Positions 44,510 to 52,837 of a DNA stretch of 64,000 nt are shown one piece after another (the stretch's first letter is position 1; each line of letters opens with the position of its first letter). The stretch comes from Hyphomicrobiales bacterium. Its GTDB lineage: Bacteria > Pseudomonadota > Alphaproteobacteria > Rhizobiales > Rhizobiaceae. A program made the position numbers and the translations under genes. The notes beneath the pieces were generated by a model. The model made no database searches. It saw nothing but the letters and a program-made list of their open reading frames with translations, and was not told where the DNA came from. The stretch covers positions 1 to 64,000 of the forward strand of contig UCCS01000089.1 of NCBI GenBank assembly GCA_900470965.1, read 5' to 3'.

Positions 44510-45385
44510 GTGCTGCAGGATTTGATCGCCAACGGCCAGTCGATGAGAACCGTTTCGCTGCCGCGCGGACGCCAACGTCTGCATGCCATGCCGACAAGCG
44601 CCGGTTATGAGGTGCGTGAAAACGAGACCTATGATTGGGATGGCAGAAAGCGCGGCCAGACGCCCTTCACGGTGCTGCAGCATACGATCAGCGGCACCGG
44701 CCGCCTGCGCTATCAGAATCGCAATTACAAGCTCCAGAGCGGCGACACGATGATGGTGCTCGTGCCGCACAATCACCGCTACTGGCTGGAAAAGGGCGAG
44801 CGCTGGGAATATTTCTGGATCTCGATGAACGGCGAAGAAACGCTGCGCATCCACAAAATGGTGCTGGCCCTGGCAGGTCCCGTCCTGAAGCTGCAGCAAT
44901 CGACGATCGATCATCTGGCGGACTGTAGCCTGCGCCTCGTCAAAGGTGCAAACACGCCAGGTTCAGCCTCGGCGGTCGCCTATGAAGCCGCCATGGCGCT
45001 CTATGATGACATCTTCGGCGCCTCGGCCTCCATGGCCGAACAAAGCGCCATGCAACCGGTGACCGACCATATCAACGCCAATCTGGAAAAACCGCTGCCC
45101 GTCAGTGAGCTTGCGGCGATCGTTGGCCTCAGCCGCGCCCACTTCTCGCGCAGCTTTGCCGAAAGTGAAGGTGTGCCGCCCGCCGAATATGTCCTGCAGC
45201 AGCGCCTGCAGCGCGCCGCGAAATTGTTGACCAAGGCGGACTTCCTGCCGGTCAAGGAAGTCTCGATCATGTGCGGCTTCGAGGATGCAAACTATTTCGC
45301 CAAGGTCTTCCGGCGCGTCTACGGCATCACGCCGACCGAATTTCGCACGACCGGCATGTATGCGAGCATCAGCCGCGGCCGGTAA
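44510..45385 (+). CDS. agpT: AraC family activator of the alpha-galactoside locus
   Basis: 291-residue AraC-type regulator. The N-terminal cupin-like sensor has DWDGRKRGQTPFTVLQHTISGTGRLRY and LQSGDTMMVLVPHNHRYWL. The C-terminal pair of HTH motifs reads PVSELAAIVGLSRAHFSRSFAESEGVPPAEYV, then KEVSIMCGFEDANYFAKVFRRVYGITPTEFR. GTG 44510 is favoured because GAGGG lies seven bases upstream; ATG 44543 would remove 11 residues. It is divergent from the GH4-agp operon. By comparison with S. meliloti AgpT, it should activate that operon when alpha-galactosides are present. Confidence 0.85.
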   Translation: MLQDLIANGQSMRTVSLPRGRQRLHAMPTSAGYEVRENETYDWDGRKRGQTPFTVLQHTISGTGRLRYQNRNYKLQSGDTMMVLVPHNHRYWLEKGERWEYFWISMNGEETLRIHKMVLALAGPVLKLQQSTIDHLADCSLRLVKGANTPGSASAVAYEAAMALYDDIFGASASMAEQSAMQPVTDHINANLEKPLPVSELAAIVGLSRAHFSRSFAESEGVPPAEYVLQQRLQRAAKLLTKADFLPVKEVSIMCGFEDANYFAKVFRRVYGITPTEFRTTGMYASISRGR

Positions 45386-45596
45386 GAGATCGGTTGAAGA
45401 TAGAATGTATCCGGCGACAGACCCGGTGGTCACCATGACCGGCCAAGTACGAGATTGCACCGATCTGACCATCCCAAGATTTTATAACGCCGCAGCTTTG
45501 TTCTCAGGACACTGAGCGTCTTGCCGCCCCGCAGCAACTCGCTAAGCTGTTGCTCTGCGCTTACGGGAGGTGGGCTTTGGCAGCTGGAGGTTACTC

Positions 45597-46625
45597 ATGC
45601 ACGAGCAGGTCGTGAGCGTTGCAAGTTACGGCGCCGAACCCGGTTTGCGTTTCGCCGTGCTTCTTGACGGCAACGGCGGCTGTCGCACCCTTGATATGGA
45701 AGCGGTGCGTCGGTGGACGCCGGATGACGGCGTCGTATGGTTGCATTTCGAGCGTGATCATCCGGCCGCTGCTGAATGGGTGACAACGAGAGGCGGCTTC
45801 GATCCGCTCGTCGCCGAAGCCTTGCTGGAGGAGGAGACGCGCCCGCGCGTTGAAAGCATCGATGACGGGCTGCTGATTATTCTTCGCGGCGTCTGCGCCA
45901 CGCCGCCGGAAGAAGCAAAAGCCAGGCCTGCCGAAATCGATCTCGTTCCCCTTCATGTATGGGCCGACCAGCGCAGGCTGGTGACCCTGCGCGACAGCGG
46001 CCATTATATAACCGCTTTACGTGATATTCGCCTTGCCCTCGACAAAGGCAAAGGCCCAAAACAGACGGGGGAACTGCTTGCTCTCGTCAGCGAAAAGCTG
46101 GTCCGCGACCTTGAGCCTGTTCTTGATGCCATGGACGAAGAGGTCGACGATCTGGACGAGTTGATCTTTCACGGCGAAGCCAGCGAAGTGCGCGAGCGGC
46201 TAAAGCAGCTTCGCCGCCGCTCCGTGCAGCTTCGCCGCTACCTCGCACCTCAGCGCGACGCCTTGAACCGTATCGAGCATGACGACGCCCCGTGGCTGAA
46301 GGAGCGTGACAAACTTCGCTTCCGCGAGGTCATCGACAAGCTGATGCGCTTCATCGAATATCTCGACGCCATCCGCGACCGTACCGGCATTCTTCATGAC
46401 GACCTGTCGACGGTCATCAGCGAGAGGATTGCCCGCAATTCCAATCGCCTTGCCGCACTTGCCGCTCTGCTGCTGCCGCCGAGCGTGGTGGCCGGTCTTT
46501 TCGGCATGAATGTTGGCGGTATCCCTGGCGTTAACGATACCTGGGCTTTCATCATCATCGTTGCCTTCGTCGCGATCACTTCCGTCGCAACGCTGATGGT
46601 CCTCAAGCGGATCAACTGGCTTTGA
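45597..46625 (+). CDS. CorA/ZntB-type divalent cation transporter
   Basis: 342-residue inner-membrane channel with a long cytoplasmic N-domain and two C-terminal membrane segments. The pore signature GMN lies in LLLPPSVVAGLFGMNVGGIPG. The second segment is FIIIVAFVAITSVATLMVLKRINWL. The residues after GMN (VGGIPG) resemble ZntB zinc transporters more than CorA magnesium channels (YGMNFE). ATG 45597 has GGAGG six bases upstream. It is monocistronic and convergent with a molybdopterin oxidoreductase gene. Confidence 0.9.
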   Translation: MHEQVVSVASYGAEPGLRFAVLLDGNGGCRTLDMEAVRRWTPDDGVVWLHFERDHPAAAEWVTTRGGFDPLVAEALLEEETRPRVESIDDGLLIILRGVCATPPEEAKARPAEIDLVPLHVWADQRRLVTLRDSGHYITALRDIRLALDKGKGPKQTGELLALVSEKLVRDLEPVLDAMDEEVDDLDELIFHGEASEVRERLKQLRRRSVQLRRYLAPQRDALNRIEHDDAPWLKERDKLRFREVIDKLMRFIEYLDAIRDRTGILHDDLSTVISERIARNSNRLAALAALLLPPSVVAGLFGMNVGGIPGVNDTWAFIIIVAFVAITSVATLMVLKRINWL

Positions 46626-46688
46626 GTGGCTGAAGGCAAAGGTCCAACGTCGCCCTTCCGGACGGCTTCAACACAAGACGATCATCGT

Positions 46689-46730
46689 ACAAGGACAAGG
46701 GCTCATATGCTCTTTGTCGGCTCTCCTTGT
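46689..46730. terminator. Possible bidirectional hairpin between convergent genes
   Basis: ACAAGGA (46689-46695) is complementary to TCCTTGT (46724-46730), with a further small pairing inside the loop. It lies between the converging cation-transporter and molybdopterin-protein genes. The stem is short and I rate it low. Confidence 0.35.
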
Positions 46731-46752
46731 GTCCAGGCTGAATTCGGATCGC

Positions 46753-47532
46753 TCAGATCCCCGCGTACCACTCGTAGCCGCGGTCTTCCCAGAAGCCGCC
46801 ATGACCGCCCCATAGGCTGGCGAAGCTTTCGACGATCTCAATGCGCATGATGTATTTGGCCTGCTTGTAGCCGAGTTGCCGTTCGACCCGCAGACGCAGC
46901 GGCGCGCCGTGTCCGACGGTCAGATCCTTCCCGTTCATCTGATAGGCAAGGATGGTCTGCGGATGGAACGCGTCGATGAGGTCGATGCTCTCATAGTAGC
47001 GGCCACTTCCATCGAGCGTCTTCTCCAACTCGTCGGCGCAGTGAAAGACCGCAAATCGCGCGTTCGGCCTGAGCCCCACCGAGCTCAAGACAGCTCCAAG
47101 CAGTACGCCCGTCCATTTCCCGATCGCGCTCCACCCCTCGACGCAGTCGTGACGGGTGATCTGAGTGCGAGCCGGAAGCCTCTTAAGGTCGATAAGGGAG
47201 AATTCCTGGGGCCGATCGACGAGGCCGTCGATCTTCAATCGCCAGTTCGCGAATTTGCCTTCGGCGAGTTCGGCGTAGTCCTCGCCATCCGGTGCGCTCG
47301 TGCCGTTTACCCTGAAAGACGGAGAAATGTCCGTCTCGGCAAACTCGCGGGCGAGAGCATCGCGTCCCTGCAGCAGTCTTTGTGCCTTCATCGTCAGATT
47401 TTCGGCCGAGCGGATACCGCTGCCCACAGCCGTATTCTGTTCCAGTATGTCGCAGCCGGCGAGCGTGAGGGCAGAGGCGCCGAGCGTGCTGCCGATCAGA
47501 AAACGCCTGCGGGTCAGGAAGCTACGCGTCAT
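46753..47532 (-). CDS. Tat-exported molybdopterin-dependent oxidoreductase (MsrP/sulfite-oxidase-like)
   Basis: 259-residue periplasmic molybdoenzyme of the sulfite-oxidase superfamily. The Tat signal is LTRRRFLIGSTLGASALTLAGC; Cys27 in LAGC could also make it a lipoprotein. The molybdenum ligand is Cys130 in TRHDCVEGWSAIGKWTGVLL, followed by YYESIDL and VGHGAPLRLRVERQLGYKQAKYI, both typical of YedY/MsrP-like proteins. It overlaps the upstream cytochrome b gene by four bases, so the two form an enzyme plus membrane electron-donor pair. The substrate is unknown. It is probably under control of the TetR repressor encoded at 49207. Confidence 0.9.
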   Translation of the reverse strand: MTRSFLTRRRFLIGSTLGASALTLAGCDILEQNTAVGSGIRSAENLTMKAQRLLQGRDALAREFAETDISPSFRVNGTSAPDGEDYAELAEGKFANWRLKIDGLVDRPQEFSLIDLKRLPARTQITRHDCVEGWSAIGKWTGVLLGAVLSSVGLRPNARFAVFHCADELEKTLDGSGRYYESIDLIDAFHPQTILAYQMNGKDLTVGHGAPLRLRVERQLGYKQAKYIMRIEIVESFASLWGGHGGFWEDRGYEWYAGI

Positions 47533-48383
47533 GAATGTGGACCTTTCTCTCTGATGGCATAGCGACCCGTGATCATCGAGCGCATGTTGTTCCAGGTTCC
47601 CGACAGCACGACCATCGCCACATGCACGAGCACGAAGAGTACGAGAAGCGTTGCGGTCATGAAGTGGATCGTGCGCGCCGACTGGCGCCCACCGAATACA
47701 TCCACCAGGCTCGGCACGATGGCATCGAAGCCGGGGGACATTGTCAGGCCGGTCAGCAACATCGTCGGCAGTAGGATGACGATCACAGCGAGGTAGGTGA
47801 GCTTTTGGAGCACGTTATAGTGCCTTGCTTGTTCCCCTTCCGGGAAACGCAGACGCGCGTGGTCGAGGATTTCGTGCCACAGATGACGCGGGGAAAGGTC
47901 CCTGCGCGTCGGGGCCAGGTCACGTCGAAAATGGCCGGTCAGGACGCTGAAGCCGAGGTAGAAAATGCCGTTGACGAGAAATAGCCAGGCAAAGAAGAAG
48001 TGCCAGCGGCGGCCGGTTGCGAGATCCTGAAACGACGGGATCGTCGCCCAGGCCGGAAACGCCCGCGGCGTTGGATCTCCCTCAAAGGTCGAGACGCCAA
48101 GAACACCGGTCGTCGGCACTTCGACACCAGCGATCCGGACGAAACCGCGCATATCCTCGCCCTGTCCGCTCGAGCCGATCGTCAGGACAGATGGATCTCC
48201 GTCTGCACCATAGTGGCCCCAGTAAAGTTCGGGATGAGCGTTGAAAATCTGCAATCCGCTCAAGAGCAGGACACTCAGGCAGATCACGTTCAGCCAATGC
48301 GCCAGCCGCGTGACCAGGGAATGACGATGGATCATCAGGGTCCGGGGATATTGCATCTTGTCGTTATCGGAACTGTCGCTCAT
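47529..48383 (-). CDS. Membrane cytochrome b (b561/hydrogenase-type)
   Basis: 284-residue di-heme cytochrome b-like membrane protein. Heme-ligand histidines appear in HRHSLVTRLAHWLNVICLSVLLLSGLQI, GRRWHFFFAWLFLVNGIFY, and TIHFMTATLLVLFVLVHVAMVV; four to five membrane segments are visible. ATG 48383 has GGAGG nine bases upstream, and the longer upstream frame has no family-like sequence. It ends overlapping the molybdoenzyme gene. Together they probably pass electrons between the quinone pool and the periplasmic molybdenum site. Confidence 0.88.
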   Translation of the reverse strand: MSDSSDNDKMQYPRTLMIHRHSLVTRLAHWLNVICLSVLLLSGLQIFNAHPELYWGHYGADGDPSVLTIGSSGQGEDMRGFVRIAGVEVPTTGVLGVSTFEGDPTPRAFPAWATIPSFQDLATGRRWHFFFAWLFLVNGIFYLGFSVLTGHFRRDLAPTRRDLSPRHLWHEILDHARLRFPEGEQARHYNVLQKLTYLAVIVILLPTMLLTGLTMSPGFDAIVPSLVDVFGGRQSARTIHFMTATLLVLFVLVHVAMVVLSGTWNNMRSMITGRYAIREKGPHS

Positions 48384-48483
48384 GGATGCGGCCCTCCGGT
48401 CAGCTGGATTGTTGCTTGTTGCAATGAACAGCGGGATGCCGCCGGTCGGCCAATGGGCGGAAGCTGACCGGCGGCGACGTGGC

Positions 48484-49113
48484 TCACATAGGAGGCACCA
48501 CGCCATTCTTGCCAACGATAACGCGATGCGCGACTGTCCCGCTCGAAGCCTTCTCGGTCGGGATGAACACGACCACTCCAGCGACCAGGTCCTCCTTGGT
48601 TGCCGGGGCGATGGTCACGACCGGCGTACCGTCCGGAATGGAGATTTTCTTTTCCTTGCCGTGGTAGGACACGGTAACGGTGCGCCCGTCGACGTCCTTG
48701 ACCGCATCGGCGACGGTGGCATTGGTCATGCTGCTGTTCGGCTTGAGGTCCCAGCCGAAGCTTCCCTCGCCGGCTCCCTTGAGCGCAGGCGGAAAGATCA
48801 GAACTTCAAGAGCGCCGTCCCCACCCTGCTCCTTCGGCAGGGAGGCGATGCCCACATAGTCTCCGGGCTTAATATCGGAGACCTTCGCGTTGGCGACACT
48901 GGCGACCTGCCAGTCGTCGGCAAGAGCGACGTCAAGGGTTTCCCCCTCGCGCGTCTTCACCTTCAAGGTAGAACCGGCGAGGTTGACAACACTGCCCCGG
49001 ATGTTGAGTACGGCCTTTTTTTCTTCGGCATGAGCGGACGCGGGCGAAACAAGCGTTACTGGAAGGCCAGCCAAGCCGGCTACCATGATGACTGGAAGAA
49101 GTCTGCGCAACAT
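48484..49113 (-). CDS. Secreted protein of unknown function (OB-like repeats)
   Basis: 209-residue exported protein. The signal peptide reads LRRLLPVIMVAGLAGLPVTLVSPASAHA, then EEKKAVLN. The mature part has beta-rich units such as IRGSVVNLAGSTLKVKTREGETLDVALAD and KDVDGRTVTVSYHGKEKKISIPDGTPV, resembling DUF5666-type small barrels that often appear beside cytochrome and molybdoenzyme genes. There are no Cys residues after the signal. ATG 49113 is preceded by AAGGAA. A TetR-type operator lies only 12 bases upstream, at 49125-49140. It is the first gene of a unit with the cytochrome b and molybdoenzyme. Confidence 0.8.
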   Translation of the reverse strand: MLRRLLPVIMVAGLAGLPVTLVSPASAHAEEKKAVLNIRGSVVNLAGSTLKVKTREGETLDVALADDWQVASVANAKVSDIKPGDYVGIASLPKEQGGDGALEVLIFPPALKGAGEGSFGWDLKPNSSMTNATVADAVKDVDGRTVTVSYHGKEKKISIPDGTPVVTIAPATKEDLVAGVVVFIPTEKASSGTVAHRVIVGKNGVVPPM

Positions 49114-49124
49114 TTGAGGTTCCT

Positions 49125-49140
49125 TACCTACTAGTTGGGA
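49125..49140. promoter_or_regulatory. TetR-type operator, copy 1
   Basis: TACCTACTAGTTGGGA, centred on the palindrome ACTAGT with CC and GG arms, 12 bases before the start of the secreted-protein gene. It is one of four near-identical sites in 1.6 kb. The consensus of the four is TACCTWCTAGTNGG. Confidence 0.75.
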
Positions 49141-49206
49141 GTTTTGACGGCGCTGTTTTACCACGCATTTTTCCATCGACGCGCGGCCCCGTCGCTGGGA
49201 ATTAGA

Positions 49207-49788
49207 TCACCGCGGCCGCAGCCGCTGAAGACTTGGCTCAAGAATCAGCTCAAAGACAGCAGGCGTTCCATAGGCTCGGGCCGACAGCATTGCGCCATGA
49301 ACGGTGGCCATGAAAGCCTCTGCCTCTACCCGCGCCGGGCAAGAGATCGCCAGGGCTCCTTGCTGATCACCACGCTCGATGACCGATGTCAGCCATCCTG
49401 AGAGATGTTGGAAATAGGCACGCACTTCGACCGCGACCTCCAAAGGAAGGGCCGGCAGCTCGCTTGCAAGAAGCGCGCAGACACAAAAGGGACGGCTTGC
49501 ATCCTCGATGCATTGAGCCCAAAAACCGGCATAGGTCTTCAGCAGCTCGAGCGGATCGCTAAACTTGTTTTCGACCTCGGCCAAGCCAGTCTCGGCGTTT
49601 GCGCGGTAGCGAGCAACAAGAGCACGCACCAGATCGACCTTGCTTGGAAAATGATGATGGATGCTGGCCTTGCGGATGCCAACAACGGCAGCGATGTCGG
49701 CATAGCTGAAGCCGTTATAGCCGCCTGATACGATCAGTTTTTCCGCACTGTTCAGGATCTCGTCATAGGTATTCGGAAAATTGCTCAT
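49207..49788 (-). CDS. TetR/AcrR family transcriptional repressor
   Basis: 193-residue repressor. The N-terminal HTH reads YDEILNSAEKLIVSGGYNGFSYADIAAVVGIRKASIHHHFPSKVDLVRALV, followed by a helical ligand domain with several cysteines (RPFCVCALLASE) that could sense an electrophile or oxidant. ATG 49788 is chosen over the longer frame, whose start would lie inside the operator at 49800-49815. The gene is probably autorepressed and controls the secreted protein, cytochrome b and molybdoenzyme unit downstream, plus the flgD gene upstream. Ligand identity is unknown. Confidence 0.9.
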   Translation of the reverse strand: MSNFPNTYDEILNSAEKLIVSGGYNGFSYADIAAVVGIRKASIHHHFPSKVDLVRALVARYRANAETGLAEVENKFSDPLELLKTYAGFWAQCIEDASRPFCVCALLASELPALPLEVAVEVRAYFQHLSGWLTSVIERGDQQGALAISCPARVEAEAFMATVHGAMLSARAYGTPAVFELILEPSLQRLRPR

Positions 49789-49799
49789 ACGCCTTTGTC

Positions 49800-49815
49800 T
49801 ACCTTCTAGTAGGCA
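49800..49815. promoter_or_regulatory. TetR-type operator, copy 2 (autoregulation)
   Basis: TACCTTCTAGTAGGCA, 11 bases upstream of the tetR-family ATG. It matches the other three copies at the CTAGT core and the CC/GG arms, so the repressor likely controls its own gene. Confidence 0.75.
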
Positions 49816-50104
49816 GATCGTCAACCGTGCACTCCATCCTAATTGTTGGGACCGGGTGTGATGGTCGCCGTGAAAACGAATAGAAACAGCGGCGCATCGA
49901 TCACGGCAACAAGCATGGCTGGCCGGTGATCTCCCGTAACCTTGGCTATCTGCACGAGGAGGAGGCGCCCGATGAGAAGAGGCCCCATGTTCTCACAGGA
50001 GGCTACTGTTCAACCATTAACCGCGCAGATCTATCGGGTACTCCCTCAAGGGCTTGCCCGACCTATCTTTACCGGGATGCAACGAACCTCGATGACGGTC
50101 AGGG
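49816..50104. other. Spacer between the tetR-type gene and flgD
   Basis: No gene is called. A plus-strand frame from ATG 49972 (59 residues) has a good GGAGGAGG site but a basic, low-information sequence, and it runs antisense into flgD. It is left unannotated. Confidence 0.35.
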
Positions 50105-50539
50105 TCATTCGGTGGCCGCAGCGCTACCACCGCTCGGCTGAGAGAGGCTGACACCCGGCTGGACGAGAATCTTCCCGCCCTCCGTCGTCGTGGCTATGAT
50201 TCCGTCGCTGTAGATTTTGACGGAAGCAATCGTCCCCTTGACCGTACCGTCTGCGCTTTCGATGTAGCTGCCGATGTAACCGCCGGCCTGGGCGAGACTG
50301 GAGCCTGTCAGCAGGGCATCCAGCTTCTGATTCGTCTGGATCGTCTGTTCGACCTGCGAGAAGCTGGCGAGCTGCGCCAGTTGTTGACTGGCATCCACGG
50401 GGTCGGTCGGATCCTGGTTCTTCAGTTGCGCGATGAGAAGTTGCAGGAAGTCGTCGTAGTTCACCATCGCCTTCTGCTGCGCGGTAGCCGCGCTACCCGC
50501 CATGGAGGCGCCGAGGCCTGTGAGAGAATTTATCGTCAT
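50105..50539 (-). CDS. flgD: FlgD-type flagellar hook assembly protein, isolated copy
   Basis: 144-residue protein of the alphaproteobacterial FlgD type, a scaffold for hook polymerisation. The conserved N-terminal block reads VNYDDFLQLLIAQLKNQDPTDPVDASQQLAQLASFSQVEQTIQTNQKLDALL, followed by AGGYIGSYIESADG and VKIYSDGIIATTTEGG. Length and motifs are normal. What is odd is the setting: no other flagellar gene is in view, and two copies of the TetR-type operator lie upstream (50597-50612 and 50669-50684). It may be a spare copy expressed under a different signal. Confidence 0.87.
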   Translation of the reverse strand: MTINSLTGLGASMAGSAATAQQKAMVNYDDFLQLLIAQLKNQDPTDPVDASQQLAQLASFSQVEQTIQTNQKLDALLTGSSLAQAGGYIGSYIESADGTVKGTIASVKIYSDGIIATTTEGGKILVQPGVSLSQPSGGSAAATE

Positions 50540-50596
50540 AGTCGATCTCGGTTGTTTGGGATAAGTTGGAAGGCGCCTTGCAAACTCCAGCACCCT

Positions 50597-50612
50597 TACC
50601 TACTAGTCGGTA
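50597..50612. promoter_or_regulatory. TetR-type operator, copy 3
   Basis: TACCTACTAGTCGGTA, the most symmetrical of the four: TACC and GGTA arms around ACTAGT. It lies 57 bases upstream of the flgD start on the minus strand. Confidence 0.75.
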
Positions 50613-50668
50613 GATTATAAATTACGTCTTCCGCATGACGCGCCAGGATTAGTGAAGCGCACATTGCC

Positions 50669-50684
50669 TACCTTCTAGTAGGTT
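50669..50684. promoter_or_regulatory. TetR-type operator, copy 4
   Basis: TACCTTCTAGTAGGTT, 72 bases from copy 3 centre to centre (about seven helical turns). The pair could be bridged by two repressor dimers. Confidence 0.75.
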
Positions 50685-50919
50685 TTCTGTCAATACCGAT
50701 TACCTTGGCCGGACCCTCCGCGCTCCTGCCATTGTCGGATGGCGGACAGCCACCTGTGGAAGAGCCCAGGTTTCCGGGCGAATTCACTTATCCACGGTGA
50801 TCGGCAACCGCATTTCGGGGCCTGAGTTCGTGACTTCCGACAAGTCCCGTTGTCGGAAGTGATCCGTACAAACGCGTTGTACGCGCTCCAGATCGGCGCA
50901 TGACATCAGCCAGATCGGC

Positions 50920-51210
50920 TCAGTGTCTCGTGACGTTCCCCGAGGTCTTGGTCGGCTTTGGCGGCGGGGTTGTCGTCGGAACACTCTGGGCCCCGCCCTT
51001 AGCCTTCGTCGCGCCTTTCGGTTTCGCAGGAGCGTCAGTCGTCGCGGCCTTTCTGGAGCGAGGCTTCTTGGACTGACCGCCCGTCTCGGTGCTCGCGGCG
51101 ATTTCCTGAAACGCCTGCAGCCAATGCTTCAGGTCCTCGCCGTGTGGTCGGCCTTCCTGTTCCCAGATCTCGTAAGCGCGTTGTCTGATGCGGCCCTCGT
51201 TCGATGCCAT
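50920..51210 (-). CDS. DUF2934 domain-containing protein
   Basis: 96-residue basic protein. The N-terminal DUF2934 domain is clear: RIRQRAYEIWEQEGRPHGEDLKHWLQA, residues 6-32. The rest is a Lys/Pro/Ala/Thr-rich tail (KKPRSRKAATTDAPAKPKGATKAKGG), probably disordered and possibly nucleic-acid-binding. ATG 51210 has GGAGAG upstream; the longer frame has no support. Function is unknown. Rhizobia carry several such proteins. Confidence 0.85.
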   Translation of the reverse strand: MASNEGRIRQRAYEIWEQEGRPHGEDLKHWLQAFQEIAASTETGGQSKKPRSRKAATTDAPAKPKGATKAKGGAQSVPTTTPPPKPTKTSGNVTRH

Positions 51211-51379
51211 CTGTCTCTCCTGTGAAACTGTTGCCAGGAACAATCAGATGGCGCGCCGCGCCCGGACGGCAATGGCTGCGCGCGCATTTCCCGACACCAT
51301 CGAGCGGAACTGTTGTCAGCACGTCTTTCGAACACGGTGCTGATGCGGCCCTCATATGATTGCGAGTTGGCGACAAGGC

Positions 51380-52663
51380 CTACGCTGCATCGAGCGCCAG
51401 GGTGAGATCGGCAATGAGGTCATCTGGATGTTCGATACCGATCGACAGCCTGATCGTTGCATCAAGGACACCGATACGCTGGCGCACCTCCGCCGGCACG
51501 CCGGAATGCGTCATGGTTGCCGGATGCGATGCCAGCGATTCCGTTCCACCAAGGCTGACGGCGAGCTTGAAGATTTTCAACGCGTTCAGAAACCGGAACG
51601 AGGCTGGCTGACCGCCTTGGATATCGAAGGAGAATGTCGAACCGGCGCCGCTGCACTGGGCCGCGAATGTCCTGCCAACGGCAGAATCGGGATCGCTGTA
51701 TGGAAGGTAGTGGATCGTCTCGACCTTGGGATGCTGCTTCAGGAAATCCGCCACCGCCTTCGCATTGCTGTTGGCCCGCTCCATGCGGATCTGCAGCGTT
51801 TCGAGCGAACGCCCGAGCATCCAGCATGAATGCGGATCGAGCTGCGTGCCGATTGCGCCGCGAAGCGCCTTCACCTGCTTGATGAGCGCCCGGCTGCCGA
51901 GCGCTGCCCCGGCGATCAGATCCGAATGTCCGCCGACATATTTGGTCAGCGAATAGAGGGAAATGTCTGCGCCATGCTCGATCGGGCGCTGGAAGACCGG
52001 GCCGAGCAGCGTGTTATCGCAGGCGACGACAGGTGTATGGCCCTGCTTCTGACCGATCACATCGGCAATCCGCCGGATCATCGCGACGTCGACAAGGCTA
52101 TTGGTCGGGTTTGCGGGCGTCTCGACGAGGACGACCGAGACGCGGCCCTTGGCCATTGCCTCCTCGGCGGCTGCCTTTACCGAGACTTCGCTGACGCCAT
52201 CGGCAAAGCCCACGGCAGAAACGCCAAAATTGAGGAAGGTTTTCGCAAGCAATGTTTCCGTCCCGCCATAAAGCGGCTGTGAGTGGAGGATGGCATCTCC
52301 CGGACGGACGAAGGCAAGCAGGACCGTGGCGATGGCGGACATGCCCGATGAAAACACCGCCCCGCTCTCGGCCCGCTCGTAGACCGCCAGACGATCTTCG
52401 ATGATTTCGCTGTTTGGATGATTGAAGCGCGAATAGACGAGGCCGGCCCCCTTGCCTTCCGGCGGCTCTTTCCGACCAGAGACGTAATCGAAGAAATCGC
52501 GACCGTCTTCGGCGGAGTTGAAAACGAACGTGGACGTCAGGAAGACGGGCGGCTTGACCGCGCCTTCGGAGAGTTCCGGATCATAGCCATAGTTCAGCAT
52601 CTGGGTTTCCGGATGCAGGGGATGATTGCCGATATGGGTTCTTGGAGGATGCGGTGCAGTCAT
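51380..52663 (-). CDS. Cys/Met metabolism PLP-dependent enzyme (cystathionine gamma-synthase family)
   Basis: 427-residue PLP enzyme of the cystathionine gamma-synthase, gamma-lyase or methionine gamma-lyase group. PLP-phosphate residues appear in YSRFNHPNSEIIEDRLAVYE and SSGMSAIATVLLAF, the stacking Tyr in QPLYGGTETLL, the Asp in VACDNTLLGP, and the Schiff-base Lys in LYSLTKYVGGHSD. The C-terminal SLGGTESLASHPATMTHSGVP is also typical. ATG 52663 gives the normal length. Which sulfur amino-acid reaction it catalyses cannot be fixed from sequence. It is monocistronic. Confidence 0.9.
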   Translation of the reverse strand: MTAPHPPRTHIGNHPLHPETQMLNYGYDPELSEGAVKPPVFLTSTFVFNSAEDGRDFFDYVSGRKEPPEGKGAGLVYSRFNHPNSEIIEDRLAVYERAESGAVFSSGMSAIATVLLAFVRPGDAILHSQPLYGGTETLLAKTFLNFGVSAVGFADGVSEVSVKAAAEEAMAKGRVSVVLVETPANPTNSLVDVAMIRRIADVIGQKQGHTPVVACDNTLLGPVFQRPIEHGADISLYSLTKYVGGHSDLIAGAALGSRALIKQVKALRGAIGTQLDPHSCWMLGRSLETLQIRMERANSNAKAVADFLKQHPKVETIHYLPYSDPDSAVGRTFAAQCSGAGSTFSFDIQGGQPASFRFLNALKIFKLAVSLGGTESLASHPATMTHSGVPAEVRQRIGVLDATIRLSIGIEHPDDLIADLTLALDAA

Positions 52664-52837
52664 GGAACGTCTCCCTCAATTAGCGCCTTCCCGGCATCAA
52701 TGTGCCTTCGCCTTGTTATTATCTGGAGCGCTGCTGCGACAGAGAAACACCCATTGGCAGATGGCTAGGTAAATTTGCTGAATTGAACGGCCTGGCGCGC
52801 GAGGCGGGGAGGTTCGGATGCGTCAGCGTTTTGCTAT

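Larger units (their letters stand above)
50540..50919. other. Control region upstream of flgD
   Basis: Holds two TetR-type operators, listed separately, and otherwise no gene. The right part (50700-50919) contains CCGCGCTCC-type GC-rich sequence and a short repeat around CTTCCGACAA and TTGTCGGAAG (50835-50859) that could form a hairpin. Confidence 0.4.

Noticed and set aside
49972..50151. Possible 59-residue plus-strand gene with GGAGGAGG upstream
   Set aside because: Good ribosome-binding site, but basic low-information sequence overlapping flgD antisense; support too thin.
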